64,000 bases of DNA from Triglochin maritima. Its lineage: Eukaryota; Streptophyta; Magnoliopsida; Alismatales; Juncaginaceae. The notes beneath the pieces are model-generated. The model searched no databases, was not told the DNA's origin, and was given only the letters and a program-made list of their open reading frames with translations. The position numbers were made by a program, and so were the translations under genes. Shown here one piece after another: positions 34,112 through 45,937 of this stretch. The stretch is taken from contig OY821784.1 of NCBI GenBank assembly GCA_963682175.1, positions 29,493,621 to 29,557,620 of the forward strand, read 5' to 3'. Numbering within the stretch: the first letter of the stretch is position 1; each line of letters begins with the position of its first letter.

Positions 34112-35303
34112 AGGTGCCAGTCCAGACTCTTGTTTGGATGATTCAAGTAGATTTAAGTTGTGTTTTGTAGTTTTTCTTTGTTTCAGGAGACTTGGAGTCG
34201 TCAGGAGGAACACCTGGAGAAATTTTGAGGCAAGATGAGCACTGTAGACCGCCAATAAGCGGCCTGAGACCGTTAATTGGCGGTCTGGTAAGCTCTGTTT
34301 GCTCTCTCATTCCTTTGGTCTGTTTGCATAATTGATGTAGTGATCTGGGACTTGATTTGACATGTTTTGACTTATAGTTTGTTCCCAGATCAATAATCAT
34401 ACCTCCTTTAAGCAACTTGGACCCTAAAACACAAAGCAAAAGATTAGGCATTCTTTTTGTTTAGGTCATGCATCTTGTATGTGACTTAGGCATATAGATT
34501 GTCTTCATTTTAGCTTTATTTTCAGTTTCTCAGTGCTGGCGTGAGGTACGCACCTTCTACTCTCATTCATGCATTTCGTATGAACATGCATTAGTTAGTA
34601 GGAAGTGCATTGAAACAAGTGTGAGTTGAGGGTTTGTTTGGAGAGTTGATTGTTAGATTAGGACTCCAAAACGCTACTAAGGAGGGGTTGTTCCATAAAA
34701 GATAAGGTGGGGGATTTCATCACCCTTTCCTTCGCCCCACAAACCACACTAATCAAGAGCCTAATTTTAAAATCAAGTAGACATTGGCCCTAAGGACTTC
34801 GGGTGCATTAGGAGAGTGATCCGGTCCCGACCGTCATGACCTGATCGGCGTCGCCCACTTTGTCGATAGTAGGAGAGACGAGATCTCTGGATCTTGGCTC
34901 CCTTGCTGGGCTTTGTGGTCCTCGTCGTAGGGAGGTGAGGCGTGTTGAGGCCGTGTGGCCTCACAGTTAGCGTCGTCTAGCTGTAAGGACCTATAGCGAC
35001 CTTAGGATTGCTTGAGCCTTGTTTGCTTGTGTGCTTCTACCTGTACCCATCCGCCGTAGCATAAGGACTTCTTCCCTTCTCTCCTGTGTCTTTCTTTCTC
35101 TCTTGTGTTCCCCCATCTTCTCCTCTACGCACATTCTTTGTTAAAATAAAAAAAAAGTTTTGGTTTGTGTGTTTGCACCTTTGTGCATGCTTTCGTTGAC
35201 ACGAGACGAGAGTGGTCGTTTGACGAGGAGCGTTGTTAATCCGGCTTCGGTAATCGATTTCTCGACGCCTTCCTCCTCTCGTGTCGCACATAGTCCGGGT
35301 TCA
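34112..35303 (+). other. Element B leader with paired palindromes
   Basis: At 34240-34283 two imperfect palindromes occur back to back, AGACCGCCAATAAGCGGCCT and AGACCGTTAATTGGCGGTCT, about 130-170 bases after the PBS. The GGGGGATTTCATCACCC block is near 34708. No coding signal before the gag ATG. Confidence 0.75.
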
Positions 35304-38272
35304 ATGGCTGCTAATTTCCGCGAGGAGCAGTTGCTCGACCCACCTGTTCAACTTGTGCTTCCAGTTGTCGCTCCCATACCTCTACGTGATCGATGCTACC
35401 CGAGCCGTACTGCTCTACCCTCATGCATCGTATTTCCAGAGGCAAATGGGAACCATTTTGATGTTAAGCCTTAGTTTATTTCCATGCTCCCCTACTTCAC
35501 TGGGAAAGGTGACCCCTATATCTTTCTCAGGGAATTTGAGGAGGTTTGTGCTATGTTCAAGCTGCAACAACTTAGGCTTGTCCCCTTTGCGCTGAAGGAT
35601 GTCGCCAAGAAGTGGTTGTACATCAACCAGGCGAATGCCTTTAGGACTTGGGATGATTTTCAATATGCATTCCTCAAGAAATACTTTCCAAATCATCAGA
35701 CTCAAAAATTGATGAATGAAACAGTTTCATTCTATCAACTAGAGACTGAGACATTTCATGCATATCTAGAGAGGTTCAAGGAGCTACTATCCTAATGCCC
35801 TCACCATGGCATTGAGTTGTGGCGTCTTTGTCAGATTGTTTACGAGGGTCTTCACATCCCGTCCCGAACGCTCCTTGAGTCCATGTGTCAAGGAGAGTTC
35901 TTGGGAAAGGATGAAAGGGAGGCATGGGCTTTCCTAGAAGACCTTGCTGAGAAAAAAATGCAATGGGAGAGTGTAAGGGAACCACCTGCATCATCTAGTA
36001 TAGGAGCGAGGATCGCGAATGCAAACTCTACTAGATCGGGTACCGCATTTGCATTCGATACCACGACGGCCACCGAGGCACATATGCCGGCCTTAATGCG
36101 CCGTATGGATTCGATTGAGCTACAAAACCAACAAAGTGCACCTCACATGTCCACATCTGGTCGAGTTCCCTGTCATTCATGTGGTAGGATAGGTCATGTA
36201 GAAAGCGAGTGTGCATCCATTCCTCCTGAGATGGAACATGTCAATGACATCTATGACAGAGCTAGGAATGACCCACACTCATCATCTTATAATCCTGGAC
36301 GGAGGAACCGCCCCAATTTTTCATGGAACAAAATAATGCCCCAGGTGGTCCTTCAACCTCCTCTCGAACACCTAATCAACCACACCAACCTCCCATGCAT
36401 GCTCATTCATATCAGCCACCTCAAGCTCTAATCACCAATCAATCGGGTTTCCCAAATTCCATTAATATGGAAACCCAATTCAATTCGCTTGAGACCTTGA
36501 CTCGTGGACTTGAAAACTCAATGAAATTTTTTATGTCAACCACAAGTCAAGTTCTCACTTCAAATCAGCAGACCATCAAATCTCTAGAGCTTCAGATGGG
36601 CCAATTGGCTCAGTCTGTACATCAAAGAGAGAGAGGGTCTTTTCCTAGCCAGCATGAGGCTAACCCCCGCATGTACTAGTAACAACACATGCAAAATGAG
36701 AATGTGGTACCTCGGGGGAGGCAAGTGAACCATGTGGAGGAACCTGTTCATCATGTCAATTCCATTTTGACTTTAAGGAATGGAAAGCAGGTTGACAATC
36801 ACATTTCCTTGCCACCACCACCACCATCTATGCAGCCCCTCAGTGGGAATGGTGGTGAAGAAGTGGCTGAGGGTGACGGTAATACACCAACAACTCCTTC
36901 TCAGGCACTACAGAAAACCTACCGGCCAAAAGCTCCTTATCCAAGTAGGTTAACCAAAAAACAGAGTGACACAATGGACAAGATATTAGAGGTGTTTAAG
37001 CAAGTTAAGGTTAACATCCCCTTGTTGGATGTCATCCAACAAATACCTCAATATGCCAAAGTGTTGAAGGATCTCTGCACAACCAAGAGGAAGACCAATG
37101 TTCCTAAGAAAGCATTCTTGGCTGCAAATGTAAGCTCACTTTTGTCCAATCCCGCCTACACAAAATACAAGGACCCTGAGTGTCCTACTATTCAGTGAAC
37201 GATAGGGGACACTAGCATGAGTAATGTTTTGCTTGATTTAGGATCAGCGGTCAACCTCCTACCATTTTCTGTTTATCAACAATTAAATTTGGGAGAATTG
37301 AAACTAACTAAGATCACCCTCCAATTGGTGGATAGATCCATTCGTATTCCAAAGGGGATAATCGAGGACGTGCTTATCAAAGTTGGAGATTTTATATTTC
37401 CAGTCGATTTTGTTGTCCTTGATACCAATCCTGTTGCGAACACCCACTCTCAAATACCTTTGATTTTGGGTAGACGATTTCTGGCAACTTCCAACGCCTT
37501 AATTAATTGTAGAAATGGTCTCATGAAGCTCTCATTCGGTAACATGAGTGCCGAGTTTCATGTGTTCAACTCTGGGTGGCAACAAGAGCCCATGGAACAA
37601 CCTTTAAATCTAAATCTCATCCACCAATTGGAGAAAGCACCACAAAATCAACGAACACCCCTAACACCAATACAACTCATTGAGAATGTTTATGGGCCCA
37701 CCGAAAACTCATTGCCTGTCTTTGCAATGCAACGGAGTGAGCTGGCATCAAACATAAATGTCCAAAAGGAGTGTTCGTTGCATGATTCAGTTGAGAGTAC
37801 TAGTGAGAGTGAGACACCTCATCATATGCCTATACCAGAAGGTGTCTCTACCTCATGTCCCATGGCCATTGAGCCATTTGAGCTTCATATTGACTCCAAC
37901 AAGGACCCACCTATGACCGAGCTTATGCTTGATGATATAAATGATGGTGGGAGGTCGTTGTTGGATAACTTGGGGAGAAGCCCCATTCTTAGTGCTGCAG
38001 GTCTGCTGCATCGATCGAATGAGCTTGAGAAACTCATTCCGATGGACCCACCTATTGGTTGGAGGGTTTTGTTTGATAAGCAACTAAACCCTAGTGAGAC
38101 AACACAACTTCACTCATTCATTTTGCCCACAGCCAACCAATATCATGAGGGGTTCGAGCCTTTCAGCTTTGACCTTTCACCCCTCATAACACCTCAGAGT
38201 ACCGGTGAAGTTTGCCCATCTCGGCAAGTCTCTGGTCCTCATGACTTGATGTTATCATTTGATGTTCCTTGA
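35304..38272 (+). pseudogene. Element B gag-protease polyprotein
   Basis: ATG 35304 (MAANFREEQLLDPP) opens the Athila-type gag: LRDRCYPSRTALPSCIVFPE, YIFLREFEEVCAMFKLQQ, KDVAKKWLY and CPHHGIELW. Zinc knuckle CHSCGRIGHVESEC lies near 36170. A frameshift near 36330 moves to the frame carrying LEDLEL-like Gln-rich linker, VKVNIPLLDVIQQIPQ (36995), KRKTNVPKKAFLAANVSSLL, and protease VLLDLGSAVNLLPFSVYQQL (37225-37285) with LILGRRFLATSNALINCRNG. Stops are at 35472, 35793, 36677 and 37196. After protease the frame runs on through an acidic tail with PPIGWRVLFD and stops at 38272. No RT follows. Relative to C the RT-to-integrase block is missing. Confidence 0.88.
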
Positions 38273-39866
38273 CCAAATGATTATGAGAATATCGTTGTTG
38301 TTGTATATATCATGTTAAAAATCAAAAAAAAAATATCAAAAAAAGAGAGTAATAAAAGACTCCATGAGTGAGCACTGATCGTTGTGGGCCCCAACCCTTG
38401 TGTACTTGGGCCCCATTTCTTTCACGTATTTGTCTCCCTTCTTCAGTATCTCACAGGTTTTGAGGGAATTGGGGTTTGTGTCTATCACTATAACCATGAA
38501 CTTCCAGTTGCGCTTAATGTTGGTGAGATCTTCCATTTTTCATGCATGAATCCATGTAGTATCTTGCTTACATTCATTGCGGACAATGCATGAAGTAGGT
38601 GTGGGGGTGTTTTACGTGTGTACATAGTTGAGTACTTTTCCTTTGATTTTTGTTTTCTTTTGTGTGCACTGCTAGGGTCATGTTAGTGTGCTGCATTTAA
38701 TATCAATATATCTGCTTGCCATGATCCTTGGGTGACTTGTCTTCTTTTGCTTGCCTAATGCTTCAAAGTTTTCACATTTCTTTCAAAATCTTCATGTGTT
38801 TGCGAAAGAAAATGTTTTTGTAGGTTTTGCGTGTGTTTAGCATGTGCAAAACCGTTGAGAGGCAAAGTAAAAAGAAAGCTCCCAAAATTGTCTTGAACTT
38901 GATGCATTAGGATATCTAGTTTACTGGCTTTAGGTCTTATCGAGTCGTTAGGATGCACCCCGGTTTTCCCTCGGGGGGGGGGGGGGGGGGGGGGGGGCGT
39001 GTAACCATAGGGTTTCAACACTCAAACATTTAAAGAAGTCCACCCTGAATCTAGTGAGTCAAATAATTCGTGTCTGTTAGTTTGAGGAAGTTTGTCGTAG
39101 TCAAGGGCCCTTAATCTCTTTTTGTGATACTTAAGTGTAGGGGTTTTGGTTCCCATGTAGATAAATAAATAAGTGGTGTTCTCTCTTCTCGCATGGCTCC
39201 TATCACTCGGGAAAGTAGGTCTGAGGGGACTTTATGCCTGGTGCTTTCGAGTCATCTGACTTGGGATGCACCGACCGAACTCCCGTTACACGGGTGGTAG
39301 GGATCGCCCTATGTGGAGATTTGGGGGAAGGTGTACGTGATAGTGTGAATCCTCATAGGCAATGATGCATGAAACCTGACCCTGGGAGAATCAAACACCA
39401 ACCAATAAACTGCTCCAAAGAAAAAGAAAACAAAAGAAAAAAAAGAAAAAAAAGTCAAATAAGAACCAAAATCGACTTTACACATTGTATCACATTCAGA
39501 AGTTAAGGTTGCCAATGTCTTTCACTTAAGTCCTGAACTAACTTTCATGAATGATTCATTAGGCTAGGTGTGTGGACCGATTACATAGATAGAGTCGACC
39601 CGTAGTATTACCGCATCCCATGATCGACAATATGAGTCCAACGAGTCATGTAGCTAGATTGATTAATGCATCTTGTTCGGATTTTGTGGGTATATCCGCT
39701 GAAAACCCTCAAGAGACAACACTCCTCCTTGTCGACAAGGAGGTTTAATGGCTTGTTGCACAACCGTGATTCCTATGAAAGTGAGTTAGGATTTCTTGTT
39801 TTTTTCGTATACTTTTCTCTTTCTTTGTTTTGCTCGGGACTAGCAAAAGTTAGGTGTGGGGGTATT
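38273..39866 (+). other. Element B 3' untranslated region
   Basis: Non-coding, homologous to 50050-51596 of C. Contains a 25-base G run at 38973-38997, hairpin I (39724-39743, CCTCCTTG/CAAGGAGG with TCGA loop), a collapsed hairpin II, and the polypurine run TAGGTGTGGGGGTATT (39851-39866). Confidence 0.8.
38973..38997 (+). repeat. G25 homopolymer
   Basis: Twenty-five consecutive G. The same position in D and C reads TTTGGGGGTGAG and CATGGGGATGAG, so the run is an expansion of about five G or a sequencing or assembly artefact. Confidence 0.9.
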
Positions 39867-40508
39867 TGATTGACATCATTTCATGCTTATATTTGTATCT
39901 TATATCCATTATCTTTCACCTAAACAATGCTATGTTACGAGTTTTATGTTTAGTTTTCAGGAATAAATAGGTTTGAAGAGTTGAAGCATATAAGGACCCA
40001 AAAGCAGGGAAAAAAACTGAATTGTGAGACATGGGGACTAAGATGCAGGGGAGAAGGACCTGAACGTAAGACTGAAGGACCAAAGAGCAAAACAGAAAAC
40101 TCCACACCATCTTGGGGAGTATTTTGACAATTAGATTTGGTTCGGAGCTCCAATAAACAAAGTAGATGCATCAAAGACCGACAAAGAAATCCAGAAAAGC
40201 CCAAAATATATTCCAGACGGATCCAGACTATATAGACCGCCAATTGCCAAAATACTCCCCATGATGGTGAGGAGTATTCTGTTTTGCTCTTAGGTCCTTC
40301 TGTCTTGCAATCAGGTCATTCTTCCTTGCATCTTGGTCCCCAGATCTCATAAATCAGTCCTTTTTCCCAGCTTTTGGGTCCTTTTATCCTTCATCTCTTC
40401 AAACCTATTTATTCCTGAAAACTAAACATAAAACTCGTGACATAGTATTGTTTAGGTGAAAGATAATGGATATAAGATACAAATGTAAGCATGAAATGAT
40501 GTCAATCA
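39867..40508. repeat. Inverted LTR-LTR junction
   Basis: The first 380 bases of B's 3' LTR (+, 39867-40246) are fused head to head to the first 267 bases of a minus-orientation LTR (40508-40242). They share AATTG at the joint (40242-40246). The result is a near-palindrome of about 640 bases with diverged arms. Confidence 0.85.
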
Positions 40509-41343
40509 CTAGCCTCGACACGTCTCACCTCCCTACAACGAAGACCACAATGCCCAGCAAGTGATACCAGATTCGGAGATCTAGTACCTCCTACTATCGA
40601 CAAGGTAGGCAACGCCGATCAGGCCATGATGGTCTCAACTAGATTACTCTCCTAGTGCGTCCGAAATCCTAGGGCCAATATCTACTTGCTTTTAGTTAAG
40701 GTTTGATTAAGAGTGATTTTTGGGGCAAAGGAAAGGGTGATGAAATCCCCTACCTTATCTTTTACGGGACAACCCCTCCTTAGTAGCGTTTTGATCCTAA
40801 ATCTAGCAATCAACGCTCCAATCAAACGCTTAACTCACTCTTTTCCTGATGCAATTCCTACTAACTAATGCGTTGGCATACAAGATGCTTGAATGAGTGT
40901 TGGAAATGTGTACCTCACACCAGCGCTCAACAACTGAAAATAAAGCTAAAAGAAAAGACAACTACGTGCCTAAGTCAAGTACATGATGCGTGACCTAAAC
41001 AAGTAAGAATGTCTAATCTTTTGCTTTGGATTTTAAGTCCAAGTTGATTAATGGGGATTGGTTTAATGATCTGGGAGCAAACTAGAAGTCAAAACATGCC
41101 AAATTGTGCTCCAGACAACTATGTTGAAGCAAACAACCACCAGAACCAAACTGAGAGCAAGCAAAGCTCACCAGGCCGCCAATTGGCGGTCCCTGTTGAA
41201 GATTTTGTGATCCAACTCGTCCAGTAACCTCCTCTTGATCCGAAGGTTCCGTGAAACAAACAAAAACTAAAAACAAAAAATTAAAACCACTCGAATCGTC
41301 CAAACAAAAGTCTGGAAAGAACACCTCCCTGGCAACGACGCCA
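40509..41343 (-). other. Element D leader and primer binding site
   Basis: On the minus strand the primer site TGGCGTCGTTGCCAGGG (41343-41327) precedes a leader with palindrome GGCCGCCAATTGGCGGTCC (41174-41192) and the GGGATTTCATCACCC block (40752-40738). The leader ends at GGCTAG next to an LTR start, exactly as in element C at 42850. Its gag would continue at 32732. Confidence 0.8.
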
Positions 41344-41349
41344 AAAACT

Positions 41350-41516
41350 TGATTGATTCGTTTTATATTAAACCGCAAGTGTACGGCCGCGTTGAAGCGG
41401 TGGCAAATACTGGTCGACCCACAGGGAGGTGTGTTGACTTTTGGTTTGTGTGAAGGAGAGTGGGAAAGAAAGGAGAGAAAGATTGATTACACTAACTACA
41501 CTAATCTAAACTAGTA
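41350..41516 (-). repeat. Element D 5' LTR, first part
   Basis: A minus-orientation LTR end (TGATTGATTCG...) that matches LTRs 1 and 2 until ACTAGTA at 41516. The LTR resumes at 53073 after element C, with about 105 bases lost at the insertion point. Confidence 0.8.
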
Positions 41517-41991
41517 ATGTCTTGTTGCCTTTACCTTGTTTAATGTCTTGTATGTTTTAATGATATTGGGTTATCTTAATTCATGTGGAGGCATAGTAGG
41601 GTCTAGTCTTTATACATGAGTTCATTTAGCTTCATTCCAATTATTGTCTTGTATGTTTTAATGATGTAGTCTTATCTTAATTCATGTGGAGGCAAAGTTG
41701 GATGTAGTTTTATGATTTCATGCACTACATGTTGTGAGGAGCTTAATTGAACACACACACACATCTTTATATTCACATTATTTCTCCACCCCCTATGGGG
41801 TTTACTTTTTATTGCTTATCTTTCATTTCCTTTTGCATTCTAGTGTAGTTAGTGTAATCAATCTTTCTCTCCATTTTTTACCACTCGCCTTCGCACAAAC
41901 CAAACGTCGACACACATCCCAGTGGACGACCCGTATTTGCCACTGCTTCAATGCGGTCGTGAACTTGTGGTTAATATAAAACGATCAATCA
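41517..41991 (+). repeat. Element C 5' LTR, 3' part only
   Basis: Matches the last third of the 3' LTR (from about 52600) with few differences, ending ACGATCAATCA. The promoter-bearing part is deleted. Confidence 0.85.
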
Positions 41992-41997
41992 AATTTT

Positions 41998-42014
41998 TGG
42001 TGTCGTTGCCGGGG
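41998..42014 (+). other. Primer binding site, tRNA-Asp type, element C
   Basis: TGGTGTCGTTGCCGGGG, six bases after the LTR, two mismatches to the tRNA-Asp complement. Confidence 0.85.
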
Positions 42015-44473
42015 AGGTGCTCTGTCCAGACTTTGGTTTGGACGATTCGAGTAGTTTTTAATTTTTTTTTTCAGTTTCTCTTAGTTTCAGGGATCCTAGA
42101 ACCCAAGGGAGGCTACTGGAGGAGTTGGAGCACCTGAACATCAAAAGGGACCGCCAATCAGCGGTCTGAGACCGCCGATTGGCGGCCTGGTGAGGTCTTG
42201 TTGCTTCCATTTTTCTTCTGGTAGTTTTGTTCTTCATTTTCATTATCTGGGAGCCTATTTTGCATGCTGTGACTTCTAGTTTGCTCCCAGATCATTAATC
42301 ACTCCCCCATTAATCGACTTGGCCTTAAAATCTAAAGAAAAAGACTAGACATTCTTACTTATTTAGGTCACGCATCATGTACTTGACTTAGGCATATGTC
42401 GTCTTTTGTTTTAACTTCATCTTCAGTTGTTGAGCGTTGGCGTGAGGTACGCTCCTACACTCATTCATGCATCTTGTATACCCATGCATTAGTTAGTAGG
42501 AATTGCATCGGGACAAGAGTGAGTTGAGCATTTGATTGGAGCGATTGATTGCTAGATTTAGGATCAAAACGCTATTAAGGAGTGGTTGTCCCATAAAAGA
42601 TAAGTTGGGGGATTTCATCACCCCTTCCTTGGCCCCAAAAATGACTCTTAATCAAGCCTTAACTAAAAGCAAGTAGAGATTGGCCCTAAGGATTGCGGAC
42701 GCACTAGGAGAGTAATCTAGTTGAGACCGTCATGACCTGATCGACGTTGCCTACCTTGTCAATAGTAAGAGGTACTGGATCTCCGGATCTGGTATCACTT
42801 GCTAGCCACTGTGGTCCTCGTTGTAGGGAGGTGAGGCGTGTCGAGGCTAGTGATTGACATCATTTCATGCTTACATTTGTATCTTATATCCATTATCTTT
42901 CACCTAAACAATACTATGTCACGAGTTTTATGTTTAGTTTTCAGGAATAAATAGGTTTGAAGAGATGAAGGATAAAAGGACCCAAAAGCTGGGAAAAAGG
43001 ACTGAATTATGAGATCTGGGGACCAAGATGCAAGGAAGAAGGACCTGATTGCAAGACAAAAGGACCTAAGAGCAAAACAGAATACTCCTCACCATCATGG
43101 GGAGTATTTTGGCAATTCTGTTGGGGTCGGAGCTCCAACATGCAAACTAGATGCATCAAATACCAACAAAGCCTTCCAGAAAAGCCCACAAGAAATTCCA
43201 GAGCGATCCGGACACTGTAGACCGCTAATTAGCGGTCCAAGACCGCTAATTGGAGGTCACTTTTGGCCCAAATGCGCTCAAATTTCTCCTGCACATGTAT
43301 TAGAGGATGTTTAGGCTATGTGTGGTATCTATTTAGTCCCACATCGAGGGATTGGCCCGGATTAGCTTTTTCCATGCCTATAAATAGAACTCTTCACCTC
43401 CTTTTGTAATCACTCCATATTTTAAGTGGCTATTCTTCCTACTAGAAGTGAGGCCTTGAAGCACACACTAAAGTAGGAGGATGCTAATTTTAATGTGAGT
43501 CATTTTATCAATAAAGTTTTATGTTTCTTTCATTGTTTGTTTTATGCTTCTTTTATTGTTGTGCATGTTTTAGTTTAATCGTCTTTTAATTCTAGCTTAG
43601 TTTTAATATGCTTTCTTTCCATAGTTTAATAATTAGTGTAATGTTTAGTGAGTAGTTCCATCCCCTTTGGGGGGTGGAGTAGATGTACATACATGCATTA
43701 GAGAATGGGATGAATGCTTTAATTTCAATGTGTTGATTAAACATGAATGTATGCTTGCTTGTTTAGGATAGAATTTATAACTTGATGAGTTTTGCCAAAA
43801 TGATTAGACACCTCTCATGCTTGTTTAGGTTCTGAAATAAACAACTTGCATATGTAAATGTTAATCAACCAAGTTGGTGAATAGATTGATAGGTTTTGCC
43901 ATAACATTTAGACACTTCCTATGCTTGATAAACACCACCTTCATGTGCTTAAAGAATGTATTCTACACCCACCTCTTTGCTTGTGTGCACTCACGCCACC
44001 CCTTAGGGGTTTTCCATTCCTGAAATTCCAGCACTTCTATTTTGTTCTTAGCTTAGTTTTTATTTGATCGTTTATTTCTTTGTTTCGCATTTCGTACTTC
44101 TTAGCGTAGTTTAGTGTAGAGTAGCGTAACCAACTCTCTTCTCTATTATTTTTGCCACTTGATTTCGTGCAAACAAGAGGCTGCTCACCTCCCTGAGGAC
44201 GACCCGTACTTGCCACCGCTTCATCGCGGCCGTGCACTTGCAGTTTAAATTAAAACGTTCAACAGCTAGTGACCTCGAAGTTAGGCGTCGTCTAGCCTAA
44301 GGACCCATAGACTTAAGTTGTTTGAGCCGTGCTTGCTCGTTAGGCTTCTACCTGATCCCACTACCCACGTTAGATCTAAGGATTCTTCCTTCCTCATCTA
44401 TTCTCTACGTATAGTCTCCTCCTCTGAGTACACCTTTTGTTGTGTGTTGTTTAGAGTCGAGTCGAGCATTTTT
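42015..44473 (+). other. Element C leader, interrupted by a solo LTR
   Basis: Leader sequence at 42015-42850 and 44265-44473. Paired palindromes at about 42148-42190 (ACCGCCAATCAGCGGTCT and AGACCGCCGATTGGCGGCCT) lie 135-175 bases after the PBS. The GGGGGATTTCATCACC block is at about 42607. Confidence 0.8.
42851..44264 (+). repeat. Solo Athila-like LTR in the leader of C
   Basis: A complete 1414-base LTR (TGATTGACATC...CGTTCAACA) flanked by GCTAG at 42846-42850 and 44265-44269. It carries the 21-bp GGAC array, double palindrome (about 43219-43259), USE GTCCCACATCG (43336-43346) and TATAAATA (43379-43386). It shares CTTACATTTG and ATACTCCTCACCATCATGG with the partial LTR at 40242-40508. Confidence 0.92.
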
Positions 44474-45934
44474 ATGCGAGGTTGGGCTCGTTCTGGTGAG
44501 AGCGCTCGACTAGAGAGAGTGCATATTTCTGAGATGGACGGTCTTGGTGATCTACCATCTCCGCCTCATGCTCCATTGGAGCAAGAGGCCGAGTCGTCTC
44601 GTGGTGGCGAGGGAGACCGAGTTCCATACATGGATTACCTTGGTTCGCTCCCACTACCACGTAGACCTCCTTCTCCTCCTCCTCTGACTCGAGAGGAAGG
44701 GAGATTCGATCAGGATCGGGTTTTTGGTGCAACACCACCTTTAGCTCGACAGGATAGATTGATGACTTTGTCGGAGCGGACCCATCCTATTCGGGCCGCG
44801 CAACCTTCTTGTATAGTTCTTCCCCCTGCTCGCGGGAACAACTATGAGCTGAAACCTCAATATGTGAGCATGCTTCCAACCTTTACTGCCAATAAGGAGG
44901 ATCTGTATATTTTTATACGTAAATTCGAGGAAGTATGCTCCATGTTCAAGCTTCAACAGCTTGACGAGGATTCAGTCCAGTTGAGGATGATTTCTTTCAC
45001 GTTGAAGGATAACACAAAGAAATGGATGTACAGCCTCCCGACGAGGTCCATTCGGTCTTGGGATGACTTTGTGAGCGTATTTCTGAACAGATTTTTCCCT
45101 CAAAGGAAAACTCAACAGATACGGCACCAGATACATCAAATGTATCAGACTGAGACCGAATATTTTCATGCTTTCTTTGAGAGGTTCAAGGACCTTCTCC
45201 AGCAATGCCCTCATCATGGACTTGAGCTATGGCAGCTGTGCCAAATTGTTTATGAGGGCATCAACTACAACACTCGCACATTGTTGGAGTCGATGTGTCA
45301 GGGTGACTTCCAAATGAGACCGATCGAGGAGGCATGAGACATTTTTGATTCCATGGCTGAACGTACCTTCGAGTGGGACACCATGAGAGAGCCACCAGCC
45401 GCCAGGTCTTCTGGTCGGGCTGGATCATATCATGTCAAGTCAACTATCGCGTCTAAGGCGAAATTGGCTGCTCTCATGCGTAGTATTGAGAGTTTAGAGT
45501 TGGACCGAGCTCCTGTAGCTCAGGTCACTACTCCTGGGTGTTGTAGGTGTGGACTTACGGGCCATGATGACTTGGAGTGCGCCTACGCTCCAAAGGATAC
45601 TGAGCATGCGAATGCGATATATCAAGAGAGGCCCCGTAACGACCCGTACAGTCACTCCTACAACCCGGGATGGCGTAACCATCCTAACTTCTCTTGGGGG
45701 CCTAGTGGGGATCACGATCAGAGCTCACACGCTCAACCTAAACCTCCACCTTATCAACCTCTATGCCCATCGGCGACCTACCAACCCCCACATCAAAGGT
45801 CTCAGCACCATAATTACCAACCTGCTCATGCCTCATCCTCGGGTTATTCCAACCAGACTCCACCACCCCAGCGGGTTGACCCCAATGACCCTTCTTGTGA
45901 TCCGACCCTTCAAGCATTGCAAAGTATAGTCTAG
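44474..45934 (+). pseudogene. Element C gag
   Basis: Capsid-nucleocapsid protein. It starts at ATG 44474 (MRGWARSGESARLERVH). The frame is open upstream to 44318 without another ATG. Athila gag motifs: LSERTHPIRAAQPSCIVLPP, YIFIRKFEEVCSMFKLQQ, KDNTKKWMYSLPTRS and QCPHHGLELWQLCQIVYEG. Stop TGA at 45335, then the same frame continues with FEWDTMREPPAAR and the zinc knuckle CCRCGLTGHDDLEC (45538-45580), a Pro/Gln-rich linker, and a TAG at 45932. There is no frameshift in gag. It is adjacent to, and in frame with, the protease. Confidence 0.9.
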
Positions 45935-45937
45935 GCT

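Larger units (their letters stand above)
32733..40245 (+). mobile_element. Element B: Athila-like retrotransposon, gag-protease only, 3' LTR broken
   Basis: LTR, tRNA-Asp PBS, leader, gag-protease, 3' UTR, polypurine tract and the first 380 bases of a 3' LTR are present in order. It is inserted in D's gag. The 3' LTR ends in an inverted junction with another LTR, so no target duplication can be read. Like A it has no RT or integrase. Confidence 0.85.

Noticed and set aside
38755..39021. Minus-strand ORF with a polyproline run
   Set aside because: It is the complement of the G25 homopolymer inside a retroelement 3' UTR and has no counterpart in C or D.
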